A stretch of DNA of 17,138 nucleotides from NCBI GenBank assembly GCA_030640695.1, contig DAOWIX010000016.1:1-17138 (forward strand), written 5' to 3'. The position numbers and the translations under genes were made by a program. Positions within the stretch are counted from its first letter, which is position 1. Every line of letters starts with the position of its first letter. Below, one piece after another: positions 1 to 6,759 of this stretch. This DNA comes from Deltaproteobacteria bacterium. GTDB lineage: Bacteria; Desulfobacterota; Anaeroferrophillalia; Anaeroferrophillales; Tharpellaceae. Below the pieces are notes generated by a model. That model did not search any database. It worked only from the letters and a program-made list of their open reading frames with translations, and was not told the DNA's origin.

Positions 1-813
1 GAGTTCTATCTGAGCCACATCTCTCATGTAGACCAGACTGCCGTCAGCGCCGGTTTTAATGACAATCTCGGCAAACTCTTTGACTTGTTCAAGCTGGCCT
101 TCGGTAGTCAGGGTAAATTCAACCTGCTGATCCCTGAAGGTCGGCGGGGCTCCGATTTTGCCGATGGCGGCCTGACGGTTCTGAGATTTTATTGCGGCCA
201 TAATTTCGGCTGGACTTAAACCCAGCGCTTTTATGCGATCCGGATCGAGCCAGACGCGCATCGCATATTTTTTTTCACCCAGGATCTCGGCCTTGCCGAC
301 ACCTTTGATTCGGCGCAATTCATCAAGAACATTAAGGTTGGCGAAATTATTGAGAAAGCTTACATCGTAGCGTTCATCCCCGCTGATCGCGACAAAACAG
401 ACGGTGGCCGGTGATTTTTTGTCAACCACAACCCCCTGCTGGGTTACTTCAGAGGGCAGCTGCGGGGTCGCCATTGAGACCTTGTTCTGAACATCGACGG
501 CTGCAATATCAAGATCATAGCCCGGTTCAAAGTAGATATTAATGGTTGAGGTTCCCGAACTGGTACTTGAAGAATCCATATAGATCATGCCATTGACGCC
601 GTTGATCTTATCCTCTAAAGGCCGGGTAACGCTCTCTTCGACCGTGGAAGCGTTGGCGCCGACATAGATGGCATTAACGACTACGGTTGGCGGGGTTACA
701 TCGGGATACTCCTGGATTGGTAGGATGCCGATCGAAACCATCCCTCCTAAAACAATGAGCAGGGCGATGACCATGGCAAAGATCGGGCGCTTGATGAAAA
801 AATCCGAAAACAT
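1..813 (-). CDS. RND efflux pump inner-membrane subunit, N-terminal part (runs off window)
   Basis: The N-terminal 271 codons are open from the ATG at 813 to the window edge, so the gene is cut by the window and not broken. The start reads MFSDFFIKRPIFAMVIALL, the usual first transmembrane helix of AcrB-type (HAE1) pumps. It is followed by QEYPDVTPPTVVV, a PLEDKINGVNGMIYM stretch and DIAAVDVQNKVS, all typical of the periplasmic porter domain. Proteins of this family are about 1,030-1,050 residues, so roughly three quarters lies outside. They export drugs, detergents or other amphiphiles from the periplasm or inner membrane, driven by protons. The gene follows the adaptor gene by 2 nt (TAA-CC-ATG) and is last of the visible operon 2012-3343 / 816-1994 / this gene. 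The substrate cannot be told from the sequence. Confidence 0.93.
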   Translation of the reverse strand, partial: MFSDFFIKRPIFAMVIALLIVLGGMVSIGILPIQEYPDVTPPTVVVNAIYVGANASTVEESVTRPLEDKINGVNGMIYMDSSSTSSGTSTINIYFEPGYDLDIAAVDVQNKVSMATPQLPSEVTQQGVVVDKKSPATVCFVAISGDERYDVSFLNNFANLNVLDELRRIKGVGKAEILGEKKYAMRVWLDPDRIKALGLSPAEIMAAIKSQNRQAAIGKIGAPPTFRDQQVEFTLTTEGQLEQVKEFAEIVIKTGADGSLVYMRDVAQIEL

Positions 814-815
814 GG

Positions 816-1994
816 TTACTCCTTCTCCCCGGCCATTCCCGCTTTTTTCAAAATTGCCATGACCCCTTTAGTTGCGGTCACATCCTTAGCGCTTACTGTC
901 ATCTCAGGTCGTAATTTTGTCAAGGCGGAGACGATAACTTGAGCGCCGTCAGCAAGCCCTTTTGTGATCTCTAAGTAGTTGCGACCTTCAAAGCCACGGT
1001 TTATATTAACTCTTTGAGCCTGGTTTTTTTCATTGACGGTATAAATAAAACTGCCTTGCTGATCCTCAAGAACAACATTGGGGGGCACCATCAGAAAAGA
1101 TCTCTGGTCGGTGACAAAGATATCAGCGTAGACAAATGTTCCTTCAAGGAGCTGGTGTTCAGGGTTAGTGACCACAGCCCGCATGGTTATCGTGCCGGTC
1201 ATTGAATCGATGCGGTTATCGGTAAAATCGACTGTTCCGGTAAAGGGTTCGCGTTTGATCAGGTTGAGCTGACTCGGTACCCGGACCCGGGCGTCAAGCA
1301 TCTTTTTTGAGGCAAATTTGGAGATGATCTGGTACTCTTCCTCAGTTGGTCTGAAGTAGGCGTACATCGGGTCATCAGCGACCATGCTTGTCAGAACAGT
1401 TTTCTCACCGAAGCCGACAATATTGCCGATATCAACATTGAGGCGGCTGATACGACCGGATATCGGAGCTCTGACAGTGGTGTAACTCAAGTTTAATTTT
1501 GCTGTCCTGATCACGGCGTTATTAGCTTCAAGCGTTGCCAGGAGCTCATTCCTTTTGGCCTGATACTCTTCCAAAGTCAATCTCGGGGCCAGGCCTTCAG
1601 CCACCAGCGGTTCAAAACGTTTGACGTTGGCGGTGGCCAGGTCGAGGGTAGCCTGATCTCGTTTACGTTTGGCCTGAGCCTGGTTCAGATCGTCGATATA
1701 GCGATCCTTCTCGATTTCAAAAAGCGGCTCTCCCTTTTTAACCAGGGTTCCTTCCTTAAAGAGAACTCTTTCCAGCACTCCGGTCACTCGAGCTCGGATC
1801 TCAACTCTTTTGGAGGCCTCAGTTTTGCCGGTAAACTCAAGCCAGATCGGGATCGGTTCTTTTTTTACGACAATAACTTCAACCGGCAAGGCCGGTTTTT
1901 CGGGAACCGGTGCCGCCTTTTTATCTTTACAAAAGCCTGCTACTGAAAGCGAAAGCATAATTGCCGTCAGCATGACTATCAGGGGTCGTTTCAT
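816..1994 (-). CDS. RND efflux periplasmic adaptor (membrane fusion protein, AcrA/HlyD type)
   Basis: A 392-residue protein with an N-terminal signal sequence (hydrophobic residues about 4-21, no lipobox of the usual form). A barrel-sandwich half follows (about 60-95, with RVTGVLERVLFKEGTLVKKG), then an alpha-hairpin rich in Ala, Lys and Glu (about 100-170). The second barrel-sandwich half has VRAPISGRIS (about 175-184), followed by beta-barrel and membrane-proximal domains. Family members bridge the inner-membrane pump to the outer-membrane channel. The start is ATG at 1994 with AAGGATT about 7 nt upstream. The gene sits 17 nt after the outer-membrane factor gene and 2 nt before the pump gene, so the three form one transcription unit. 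Its divergence from the second adaptor in the window (9845-10906) argues against a recent local duplication. Confidence 0.93.
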   Translation of the reverse strand: MKRPLIVMLTAIMLSLSVAGFCKDKKAAPVPEKPALPVEVIVVKKEPIPIWLEFTGKTEASKRVEIRARVTGVLERVLFKEGTLVKKGEPLFEIEKDRYIDDLNQAQAKRKRDQATLDLATANVKRFEPLVAEGLAPRLTLEEYQAKRNELLATLEANNAVIRTAKLNLSYTTVRAPISGRISRLNVDIGNIVGFGEKTVLTSMVADDPMYAYFRPTEEEYQIISKFASKKMLDARVRVPSQLNLIKREPFTGTVDFTDNRIDSMTGTITMRAVVTNPEHQLLEGTFVYADIFVTDQRSFLMVPPNVVLEDQQGSFIYTVNEKNQAQRVNINRGFEGRNYLEITKGLADGAQVIVSALTKLRPEMTVSAKDVTATKGVMAILKKAGMAGEKE

Positions 1995-2011
1995 CGAAAG
2001 AATCCTTGTTT

Positions 2012-3343
2012 TTATTTTATTTCTTTGGTTGTCAAACCTGGAATAACACCGACGGAATTTTCAATTCGGGCCAGGGCGGTCAGGTAGTCATAGTAGGCGG
2101 TCACCAGATTTGATTGTGAGCGGGTCAGGCTGAGTTGGGCGTCATTGTATTCGATCATATCATTGAGGCCAGCTTTATAGCGTTTGTCGGCGAGAATGAA
2201 GTTTTCGGCGGCCAGTTGCATGGTTTCATCAGCAATGTCAACACTGTCGCGGTACTCAACTCCTCTAAGCCAGCTGTCGGTAACCTCCTGAGTGATTGCC
2301 AGTTCGAGTTCTTTGAGAACGGCACTGATCTCATCAAAACGGGCTCTGGCCGCAACTGTTTCACCTTGGGTCTGGAATCCGGAGAAGATTTCCCAGGTGA
2401 GGTTGACACCAAAGAACCACTGGTCCGAAATTGAGCTCAGGTCAGTATCGTACTCATCGTAGCTTGCTTGAGCATTAAGGGCCGGAAAGTAACCACTTTT
2501 GGCCCGGCGGATCTCAGCCTCGGCAGCTTTGATCAGAGAGTCTACTGCCTTCATATCGGAGCGCGAGCTGAAAGCGGTCTCTAAAAGCAGCTCCACTGAA
2601 TCGGACATGGGTGGTTTGCTGGCGGCCAACTCAGGCAAAGCCCCTTCGTTGTTGACCAGCTTGTAACTGCCACGGTTGGGTTTGCTGCCGAGAACCTGTT
2701 CCAGTCGAACTCTGGCAATTTTCAGATTGGAACGGGCTTGAAGCAGGGCCAGGCGGGCATCAGAGAGGTTGAGATTGGCATTGGTTATATCAATTTTTGT
2801 CCGGATACCGGCGGCAAAATATTTCCGGGCCCGATAGAGTTGGTGTTTATAGTTAGCGACGGCCTCTTTTTCCACGTCGATCAATCTTTCTCGGGCCAGA
2901 ACCGCATAAAAATCTTTTTTTACTGCGAAAACGATATCTTTTTGGACCTGTTCGAAGTTTTCTGTGGTCGCCTCCAGGTTGCTGCGCCCGGCCGCAATGG
3001 CCCCGCCGGTATTGCCGAAATCATAGATCAGCTGCGAAGCGTTGATTGAAGCAGTAGCGACTGTATCTTCATCATCGGGTTTGAGATTGTCGATATATTG
3101 GCGACCCACCCCAGCTCCAATTGAGAGATGGGGAAGGTATCCGGATTGGGCTTGAGTCAAAAGTCCCCGGCCCTGGTGCACCTGCTGAGCGGCAATCTCA
3201 ATTTGAGGGTTGTTCTTCTGGGCAATCTGGATAACGGTTTCCAGATCAAGTTTGAGCTCCTGGGCCAAAGCTTGCTCATGCGGAAGCCCGAAACCCGACA
3301 AGCAAAGAGTAAGGCAGAAAAAGAGGGGAAGAATTTTAGACAT
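2012..3343 (-). CDS. TolC-family outer-membrane efflux factor
   Basis: A 443-residue protein with a signal peptide ending near ALAQ (about residue 28). Two repeats of the outer-membrane efflux protein fold follow. The long helical hairpins are visible as alternating Ala/Gln/Glu-rich segments, and strands such as INASQLIYDFGN and LTWEIFSGF mark the beta-barrel parts. TolC-family proteins trimerise into an outer-membrane barrel with a periplasmic tunnel. The gene is first of operon 1 and is followed by its adaptor and pump, an order opposite to the second operon in the window. The start at 3343 has only a weak SD (GAG about 9-11 nt upstream). The promoter must lie in the about 40 bp before the gene or within the adjacent 186-bp repeat element, because that element ends only 42 bp upstream. 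Confidence 0.93.
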   Translation of the reverse strand: MSKILPLFFCLTLCLSGFGLPHEQALAQELKLDLETVIQIAQKNNPQIEIAAQQVHQGRGLLTQAQSGYLPHLSIGAGVGRQYIDNLKPDDEDTVATASINASQLIYDFGNTGGAIAAGRSNLEATTENFEQVQKDIVFAVKKDFYAVLARERLIDVEKEAVANYKHQLYRARKYFAAGIRTKIDITNANLNLSDARLALLQARSNLKIARVRLEQVLGSKPNRGSYKLVNNEGALPELAASKPPMSDSVELLLETAFSSRSDMKAVDSLIKAAEAEIRRAKSGYFPALNAQASYDEYDTDLSSISDQWFFGVNLTWEIFSGFQTQGETVAARARFDEISAVLKELELAITQEVTDSWLRGVEYRDSVDIADETMQLAAENFILADKRYKAGLNDMIEYNDAQLSLTRSQSNLVTAYYDYLTALARIENSVGVIPGLTTKEIK

Positions 3344-3375
3344 GATGGTACTCGTTGTTTTAAATCTTTTATGTA

Positions 3376-3383
3376 AAAAATAA
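3376..3383. repeat. Left copy of candidate target-site duplication (AAAAATAA)
   Basis: This octamer matches 3571-3578 exactly and flanks the inverted-repeat element. The right copy abuts the element; the left copy is separated from the TIR by one G. The composition is A/T-only, so chance is a real alternative. Confidence 0.4.
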
Positions 3384-3384
3384 G

Positions 3385-3570
3385 TAACTACTCAGGTACC
3401 ATCTTCAAGCTGCCGGGATTGGGGTCATTGCTGGTACGAGGTGCGTCAGCACCCCAGGCTTCGCTGTGAGCGTAGCGAGGAAGCACCCTTGGGGTTGTGA
3501 CCCGTTTATGAGAGCGAAGCAATGTTCGCCATCATTTGCTACAGCTTTATGGTGGGTACCTGAATAGTTA
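3385..3570. mobile_element. MITE-like element with 16-bp terminal inverted repeats
   Basis: The left end reads TAACTACTCAGGTACC (3385-3400). The right end, read on the minus strand, is TAACTATTCAGGTACC (3570-3555), giving 15 of 16 matches; a shared AAGCTG follows on each side after a short spacer. AAAAATAA occurs immediately outside both ends (3376-3383 and 3571-3578, with one extra G at 3384), as expected of an 8-9 bp target duplication, although the tract is low-complexity. The interior has no credible ORF. It is rich in secondary structure: hairpin GGTGC-GTCA-GCACC at 3440-3453, CCCCA/TGGGG at 3452-3456 and 3490-3494, and GCTTCGCT/AGCGAAGC at 3458-3465 and 3513-3520. A GTAA-like tip and 8-bp duplication recall IS66-family ends, but that link is from memory and uncertain. 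It lies between the small lipoprotein gene and operon 1, where it may supply or block transcription. Confidence 0.66.
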
Positions 3571-3578
3571 AAAAATAA
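3571..3578. repeat. Right copy of candidate target-site duplication (AAAAATAA)
   Basis: This octamer directly abuts the right inverted repeat and ends one base before the stop codon of the small lipoprotein gene (stop at 3579-3581). It matches 3376-3383. Confidence 0.4.
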
Positions 3579-3845
3579 TTATCTACGTCTTGGTGTCGGT
3601 CTTGGTGTTGGTTTTGGTGTCGGTCTTGGTGTTGGTCGGCTGGGTGGTTTCGGCCGACCGAAACCTGGGTCTACAGGTTTCGGTCGGCCTGGGCGATTTA
3701 TGTTAACATCAACATTTCTGTGATAACCTCTATATGGATAGGGGTCATAATAACCGCCGTAATAGGTGGTAGTCGTGCACCCTGACAAAAGAAAGAGTAT
3801 GGCAATGAAAAATCCGCCGAGCAATAATTTTAATGATCTGTTCAT
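3579..3845 (-). CDS. Small Pro/Arg-rich lipoprotein with PTPR repeats
   Basis: An 88-residue protein that I do not recognise as a named family. A lysine/arginine-poor hydrophobic leader ends in the lipobox LLSGC, making Cys23 the predicted lipidated residue. Thr follows it, which by the E. coli Lol rule favours the outer membrane. A Tyr/Gly-rich patch (TTTTYYGGYYDPYPYRGY) comes next, and from about residue 50 a Pro-rich, strongly basic tail made of GRPKP and PTPR/PTPK repeats ending in RRR. Such a tail is probably extended and could contact peptidoglycan, LPS or another anionic partner (inference). Start at 3845 has a GGGAGAG SD. The gene begins 2 nt after the stop of the VOC lipoprotein gene, so the two are very likely co-translated. 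Confidence 0.8.
   Translation of the reverse strand: MNRSLKLLLGGFFIAILFLLSGCTTTTYYGGYYDPYPYRGYHRNVDVNINRPGRPKPVDPGFGRPKPPSRPTPRPTPKPTPRPTPRRR
3589..3636 (-). repeat. Four tandem 12-bp repeats encoding PTPR/PTPK
   Basis: Four consecutive 12-bp units (plus-strand forms CTTGGTGTCGGT and CTTGGTGTTGGT alternating, third starting TTT) encode the C-terminal Pro-Thr-Pro-Arg/Lys array of the small lipoprotein. Because the unit is a multiple of three, copy-number slippage would change tail length without a frameshift. Confidence 0.85.
3652..3689 (-). repeat. Perfect 16-bp inverted repeat (stem-loop) inside lipoprotein gene
   Basis: Arms at 3652-3667 (GGCCGACCGAAACCTG) and 3674-3689 (CAGGTTTCGGTCGGCC) are perfectly complementary around a 6-nt loop (GGTCTA). 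In the coding frame both arms lie in GRPKP-type repeats. No T-tract follows in either direction, so it is not a usual intrinsic terminator. It would form a very stable hairpin in the mRNA. Confidence 0.88.
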
Positions 3846-3847
3846 GA

Positions 3848-4699
3848 TTACTCTCCCGCCGCCAAAGGCTGCTTGGACCAGCGCTGGACAATTATAAGGC
3901 CGCCATTCGGATCTTCTATAAGAGCCACACTGCCACCAATGCTAAGCTCTCTGGGTTGAACCAGCACGCGACCGCCCAATTTTTGCGCCCGCTGAGCAAT
4001 TAATTTTGTGTCGGTTACCCGGATCGTTGGAGTCCAGCGAACATCCATGCTGTCAAATGGGACCGGCCTAACCCCGGCCCGCCATTTGTCAAGCCATAAA
4101 AACCAGTACCCATTTTCACTTTTTACTGCATCGTAGCCTCCGAGTTCTTCGTAAAAAGTCACCGAGGCTTCGGGCGTTTTGCTCCAGAGCTCAACCCAGA
4201 GCCACGATCCTATGGCCGGCTCCGTATCGTCTGGGTCTCCACCTAAAGAGTGCAAAAGCACTACTTGAGCCCCTTGGGGGTCGCTGATCAGCACGCCCCG
4301 GCCACGGTTTTTCATGTCAACCGGCCCTTCATGAATGACACCTCCGGACTTTATTACGAAGGCTGCCGCTTGATCTACATCTGGCACTGAAAGCGATGCC
4401 AACCAGCGGGCTGCATGTTCTTTACTGTCCTTTGGCTGAACATTAACTATACCGCCAATGGCCTGGTTATTATTTAGAACCACGGTATAGTTGCCCTGCT
4501 CTTTAAAGGACCAGCCAAAGAGATTGCCATAAAAATCTTTCGCAGCTGTCACATCATCTGTCAGCAGGTCGTGCCAGACAAATTTACCCTGGTGGTGGAC
4601 GCCTGTGGGTGGTGAAGCAACCGGTGTCAAACTAAGTTTAGAACACCCGGTAAAGACTAGAAATATGAGCATGAATAAGATGAAATTTTTCTTTTTCAT
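3848..4699 (-). CDS. Lipoprotein with two VOC (glyoxalase/bleomycin-resistance fold) domains
   Basis: The chosen start is ATG at 4699, giving 283 residues. An upstream in-frame ATG at 4714 exists, but AGGAGGA lies between the two ATGs at ideal distance from the second. The signal peptide ends in the lipobox VFTGC (Cys19), followed by Ser, which suggests an outer-membrane lipoprotein. Two tandem VOC domains follow. The first (about 35-145) has KFVWHDLLTDDVTAAKDFYG, LFGW and VLISDPQGAQVVLL. The second (about 155-275) has SWLWVELWSKTPEASVTFYEE and VALIEDPNGGLIIVQ. The family resembles two-domain COG3324-type proteins, which are normally cytoplasmic; the lipid anchor is the unusual feature. The substrate is unknown and metal ligands cannot be assigned safely. 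It is first of a two-gene unit with the Pro/Arg-rich lipoprotein. Confidence 0.87.
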   Translation of the reverse strand: MKKKNFILFMLIFLVFTGCSKLSLTPVASPPTGVHHQGKFVWHDLLTDDVTAAKDFYGNLFGWSFKEQGNYTVVLNNNQAIGGIVNVQPKDSKEHAARWLASLSVPDVDQAAAFVIKSGGVIHEGPVDMKNRGRGVLISDPQGAQVVLLHSLGGDPDDTEPAIGSWLWVELWSKTPEASVTFYEELGGYDAVKSENGYWFLWLDKWRAGVRPVPFDSMDVRWTPTIRVTDTKLIAQRAQKLGGRVLVQPRELSIGGSVALIEDPNGGLIIVQRWSKQPLAAGE

Positions 4700-4703
4700 A
4701 GGA

Positions 4704-4710
4704 TCCTCCT
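4704..4710 (-). promoter_or_regulatory. Shine-Dalgarno AGGAGGA deciding the VOC lipoprotein start
   Basis: AGGAGGA on the minus strand precedes the ATG at 4699 by 4-5 nt. It overlaps the codons of the longer in-frame ATG at 4714, which therefore is probably not used. Confidence 0.8.
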
Positions 4711-4788
4711 TCATTTTTTATAACATTTACTTGTTCTTGCGGGGGTAAACAATACTAGTTGGGTATCGTTATAGTAAATGGTGGTTTA

Positions 4789-4818
4789 TGTCTAGTGAAA
4801 AAAATTATTCAGGGTCAA
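4789..4818 (-). promoter_or_regulatory. Weak candidate sigma-70 promoter for the lipoprotein pair
   Basis: On the minus strand TTGACC (4813-4818) is separated by 18 bp from TAGACA (4789-4794), about 90 bp before the ATG at 4699. The -10 match is only moderate. The 4700-4895 gap shows no convincing GC-rich terminator after the TetR gene, so read-through from the efflux operon is also possible. Confidence 0.35.
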
Positions 4819-4895
4819 TGCTAAGTGCTGGTCCGGTTTCTGGCGACTGTTGCAAAAATGTTGTTTTCTAGAAAGAGAAAAAAGGAGTGATCTTT

Positions 4896-5480
4896 TCAGA
4901 AACCTTTCTGCAGAAGGCTGAAAACATGGTTGGCGATAATTTCCGGGTCGTTATGGGAGGTTTTAAAGCCGGGCAGGAAGGAGCGAATCGGGGTGATTTG
5001 GAAATGGTAAAGGATCAGGCTTAAGATCGATACGGTCATTAAGTGGGGGTCACGATCCGGGCTTAGCGATCGGCACAGCTCATTCATGTCTTTGAAGAAA
5101 TTACCGAAAATCTGATCGGCCAGTAGCTGCAGGCGTTTTTCATCGCCATCGAGAACCTCTCTCTGCAGGAGTCTTCTGAAGGTGTTGTCTTCATTGACCC
5201 GGATTGAGAGGCGATGAATTAACAGCTTAAGACGTTGTTCAGGAGTTGAATGCAAAGCAAAAGATTCATTCATGAAATCAGCATGTTTACTGAAGGCTTG
5301 AGCTAGGGCTTCAATGTACAGGGTCTCTTTATCAGGGAAATGGTGATAGAGAGAAGCCGCTTTAATCCCCACGGCCTGGGCCAGTTGACGCATGCTGACT
5401 CCGGCATAGCCAGCATCGGCAAAAAGAGGAATGGCTCTGTCCAGGATTTCAGTTTTGGTATGCTGACTGTCGGTACTCAT
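4896..5480 (-). CDS. TetR/AcrR-family transcriptional repressor
   Basis: 194 residues from the ATG at 5480; a longer frame extends into the upstream gene, but its extra 26 residues are out of family. The N-terminal helix-turn-helix is classic: TKTEILDRAIPLFADAGYAG, then VSMRQLAQAVGIKAASLYHH and FPDKETLY. The remaining about 130 residues form the ligand-binding all-helical domain, which is not conserved enough to name a ligand. TetR repressors usually bind a short palindrome and release it on binding a pump substrate. The gene is last in the efflux operon, starting 1 nt after the stop of the outer-membrane factor gene, so it should be co-transcribed and autoregulated. The palindrome at 10950-10965 just after the operon promoter is its likely operator (inference). 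Confidence 0.92.
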   Translation of the reverse strand: MSTDSQHTKTEILDRAIPLFADAGYAGVSMRQLAQAVGIKAASLYHHFPDKETLYIEALAQAFSKHADFMNESFALHSTPEQRLKLLIHRLSIRVNEDNTFRRLLQREVLDGDEKRLQLLADQIFGNFFKDMNELCRSLSPDRDPHLMTVSILSLILYHFQITPIRSFLPGFKTSHNDPEIIANHVFSLLQKGF

Positions 5481-5481
5481 T

Positions 5482-6759
5482 TTACAGGTTCCCGGTCGCA
5501 TAGTGTAAGCGTATGACCGCCAGAACGGCATCGTTGCTGGCCTTATCATAGTTGACATAATTTACTGCCCGCAAAGTTTCAGCATCGAGCACTTCGGTGT
5601 TGGTGCCGATGCCCTCCTTGTAGCGATTGCGGGTGACCTGGAGATTTTCTTCAGCCTGATTCAGGGTCTCTTTAGTTACCTCGATTCGCTTCCGGCTCTC
5701 ATTCATATCAAGCCAGGCCTGGCGCACCTGGAGCAGAATCAGGGTCTCAAGTTCGAGTCGTTGTTCAGCCAGGGCTTGGGATTGAGCCTGAAGGGCGAGG
5801 CTTCTGTTTTTTGCGACATTCCCGTCAAAAATATCCCATGATGCCAGCACCATCGCCTGCCAGGTGCCTTCATGTAACTGATGTGAGTTTTCCCGGTAAT
5901 CATAGCCGCTTTTAAGCATAACTTTAGGGCCACTTGCAGCTTTAACTGACCTGGCCTGCGATTTTAAGGCTCCTACCTGTTCGTTTAAGACGGTCAGTTC
6001 CGGGCGGTTTTGTCGGGCTTTTTCATTTAAACTCAGGAGGTCGGTTTCGGGGTAGCTGGGCGTGATAGTTGCGATTTGAACCGGGTAGGTCAAGGGACGG
6101 TTTAAAAGTCGATTGTAGGCGGAGCTGGCAATATCGAGTCGGTTCTGGGTTTGTAGAGTCATTTGCCGGGCGTTGGCCAGAGCAACCTGGGCAGCTAAGA
6201 GATCGTTTACCGGGACCATACCTTCGTCATGAAGGTTTTTGACATCATTAGCATGCGCAGCCAGGCTCTCTTGATGGCTGTTGGCGACGTTGACCTGTTG
6301 GATCGCCAGAAGAATTGCCATATAGGCTTCGGCAATTTTCAATTTTACTTTTTGCTGAGTTGCCAGTTCGCTGACTTTGCCAGCCTGAAGATTGGCCGCC
6401 GCCGCATCAATCAAAGAGCTTATCTGAAAATGGGTGTAGAGGGGCACCGAAACCATGGCGTGGTAGGTTAGAGATTGCTTGTCTGCGGTTGTAAATTGAA
6501 TATTCTGGGCAAACGCTGCCGGCTCGTTGTCGAGGACGGAGTAGCCCGCCCCAATATTCACGGTGGGCAGTCGTTGGCCTCTGGCGGCATCAAGTTCGGC
6601 CTGTTTAGAAAGGGTCTTCTGTGCGGCCGCCTTGAGGAGATAGTCGCTTTTTAAACCGATCTCCCAGGCCTCTTCCAGAGTTTCGGCAAAACTGACTCCG
6701 AGAGGGGATAGAAACTGGAGGGTAAAACAGCATAATATTAAAATAAAAATTTTTCTCAT
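5482..6759 (-). CDS. TolC-family outer-membrane efflux factor (operon 2)
   Basis: A 425-residue protein with a signal peptide ending near VSFA (about residue 25). Two outer-membrane efflux repeats follow, each a long Ala/Gln/Glu/Leu-rich helical hairpin flanked by beta strands such as SLTYHAMVSVPLYTHFQ and AMVLASWDIFDG. It ends with TNTEVLDAETLRAVNYVNYD, the usual final helix region of TolC-like proteins. It would form the outer-membrane exit duct for the pump encoded just upstream. ATG at 6759 overlaps the pump stop by 4 nt (ATGA). Its stop is 1 nt before the TetR ATG. It is clearly distinct in sequence from the other TolC-family protein in the window. Confidence 0.93.
   Translation of the reverse strand: MRKIFILILCCFTLQFLSPLGVSFAETLEEAWEIGLKSDYLLKAAAQKTLSKQAELDAARGQRLPTVNIGAGYSVLDNEPAAFAQNIQFTTADKQSLTYHAMVSVPLYTHFQISSLIDAAAANLQAGKVSELATQQKVKLKIAEAYMAILLAIQQVNVANSHQESLAAHANDVKNLHDEGMVPVNDLLAAQVALANARQMTLQTQNRLDIASSAYNRLLNRPLTYPVQIATITPSYPETDLLSLNEKARQNRPELTVLNEQVGALKSQARSVKAASGPKVMLKSGYDYRENSHQLHEGTWQAMVLASWDIFDGNVAKNRSLALQAQSQALAEQRLELETLILLQVRQAWLDMNESRKRIEVTKETLNQAEENLQVTRNRYKEGIGTNTEVLDAETLRAVNYVNYDKASNDAVLAVIRLHYATGNL

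Noticed and set aside
4897..4910. Palindrome CAGAAA-CC-TTTCTG at the end of the TetR gene as a terminator
   Set aside because: It is A/T-rich, mostly inside the coding region, and not followed by a T-tract in the direction of transcription.
5481..5558. 26-residue N-terminal extension of the TetR protein
   Set aside because: It would lie entirely inside the preceding channel gene; the TetR fold begins just after the ATG at 5480, which immediately follows the upstream stop.
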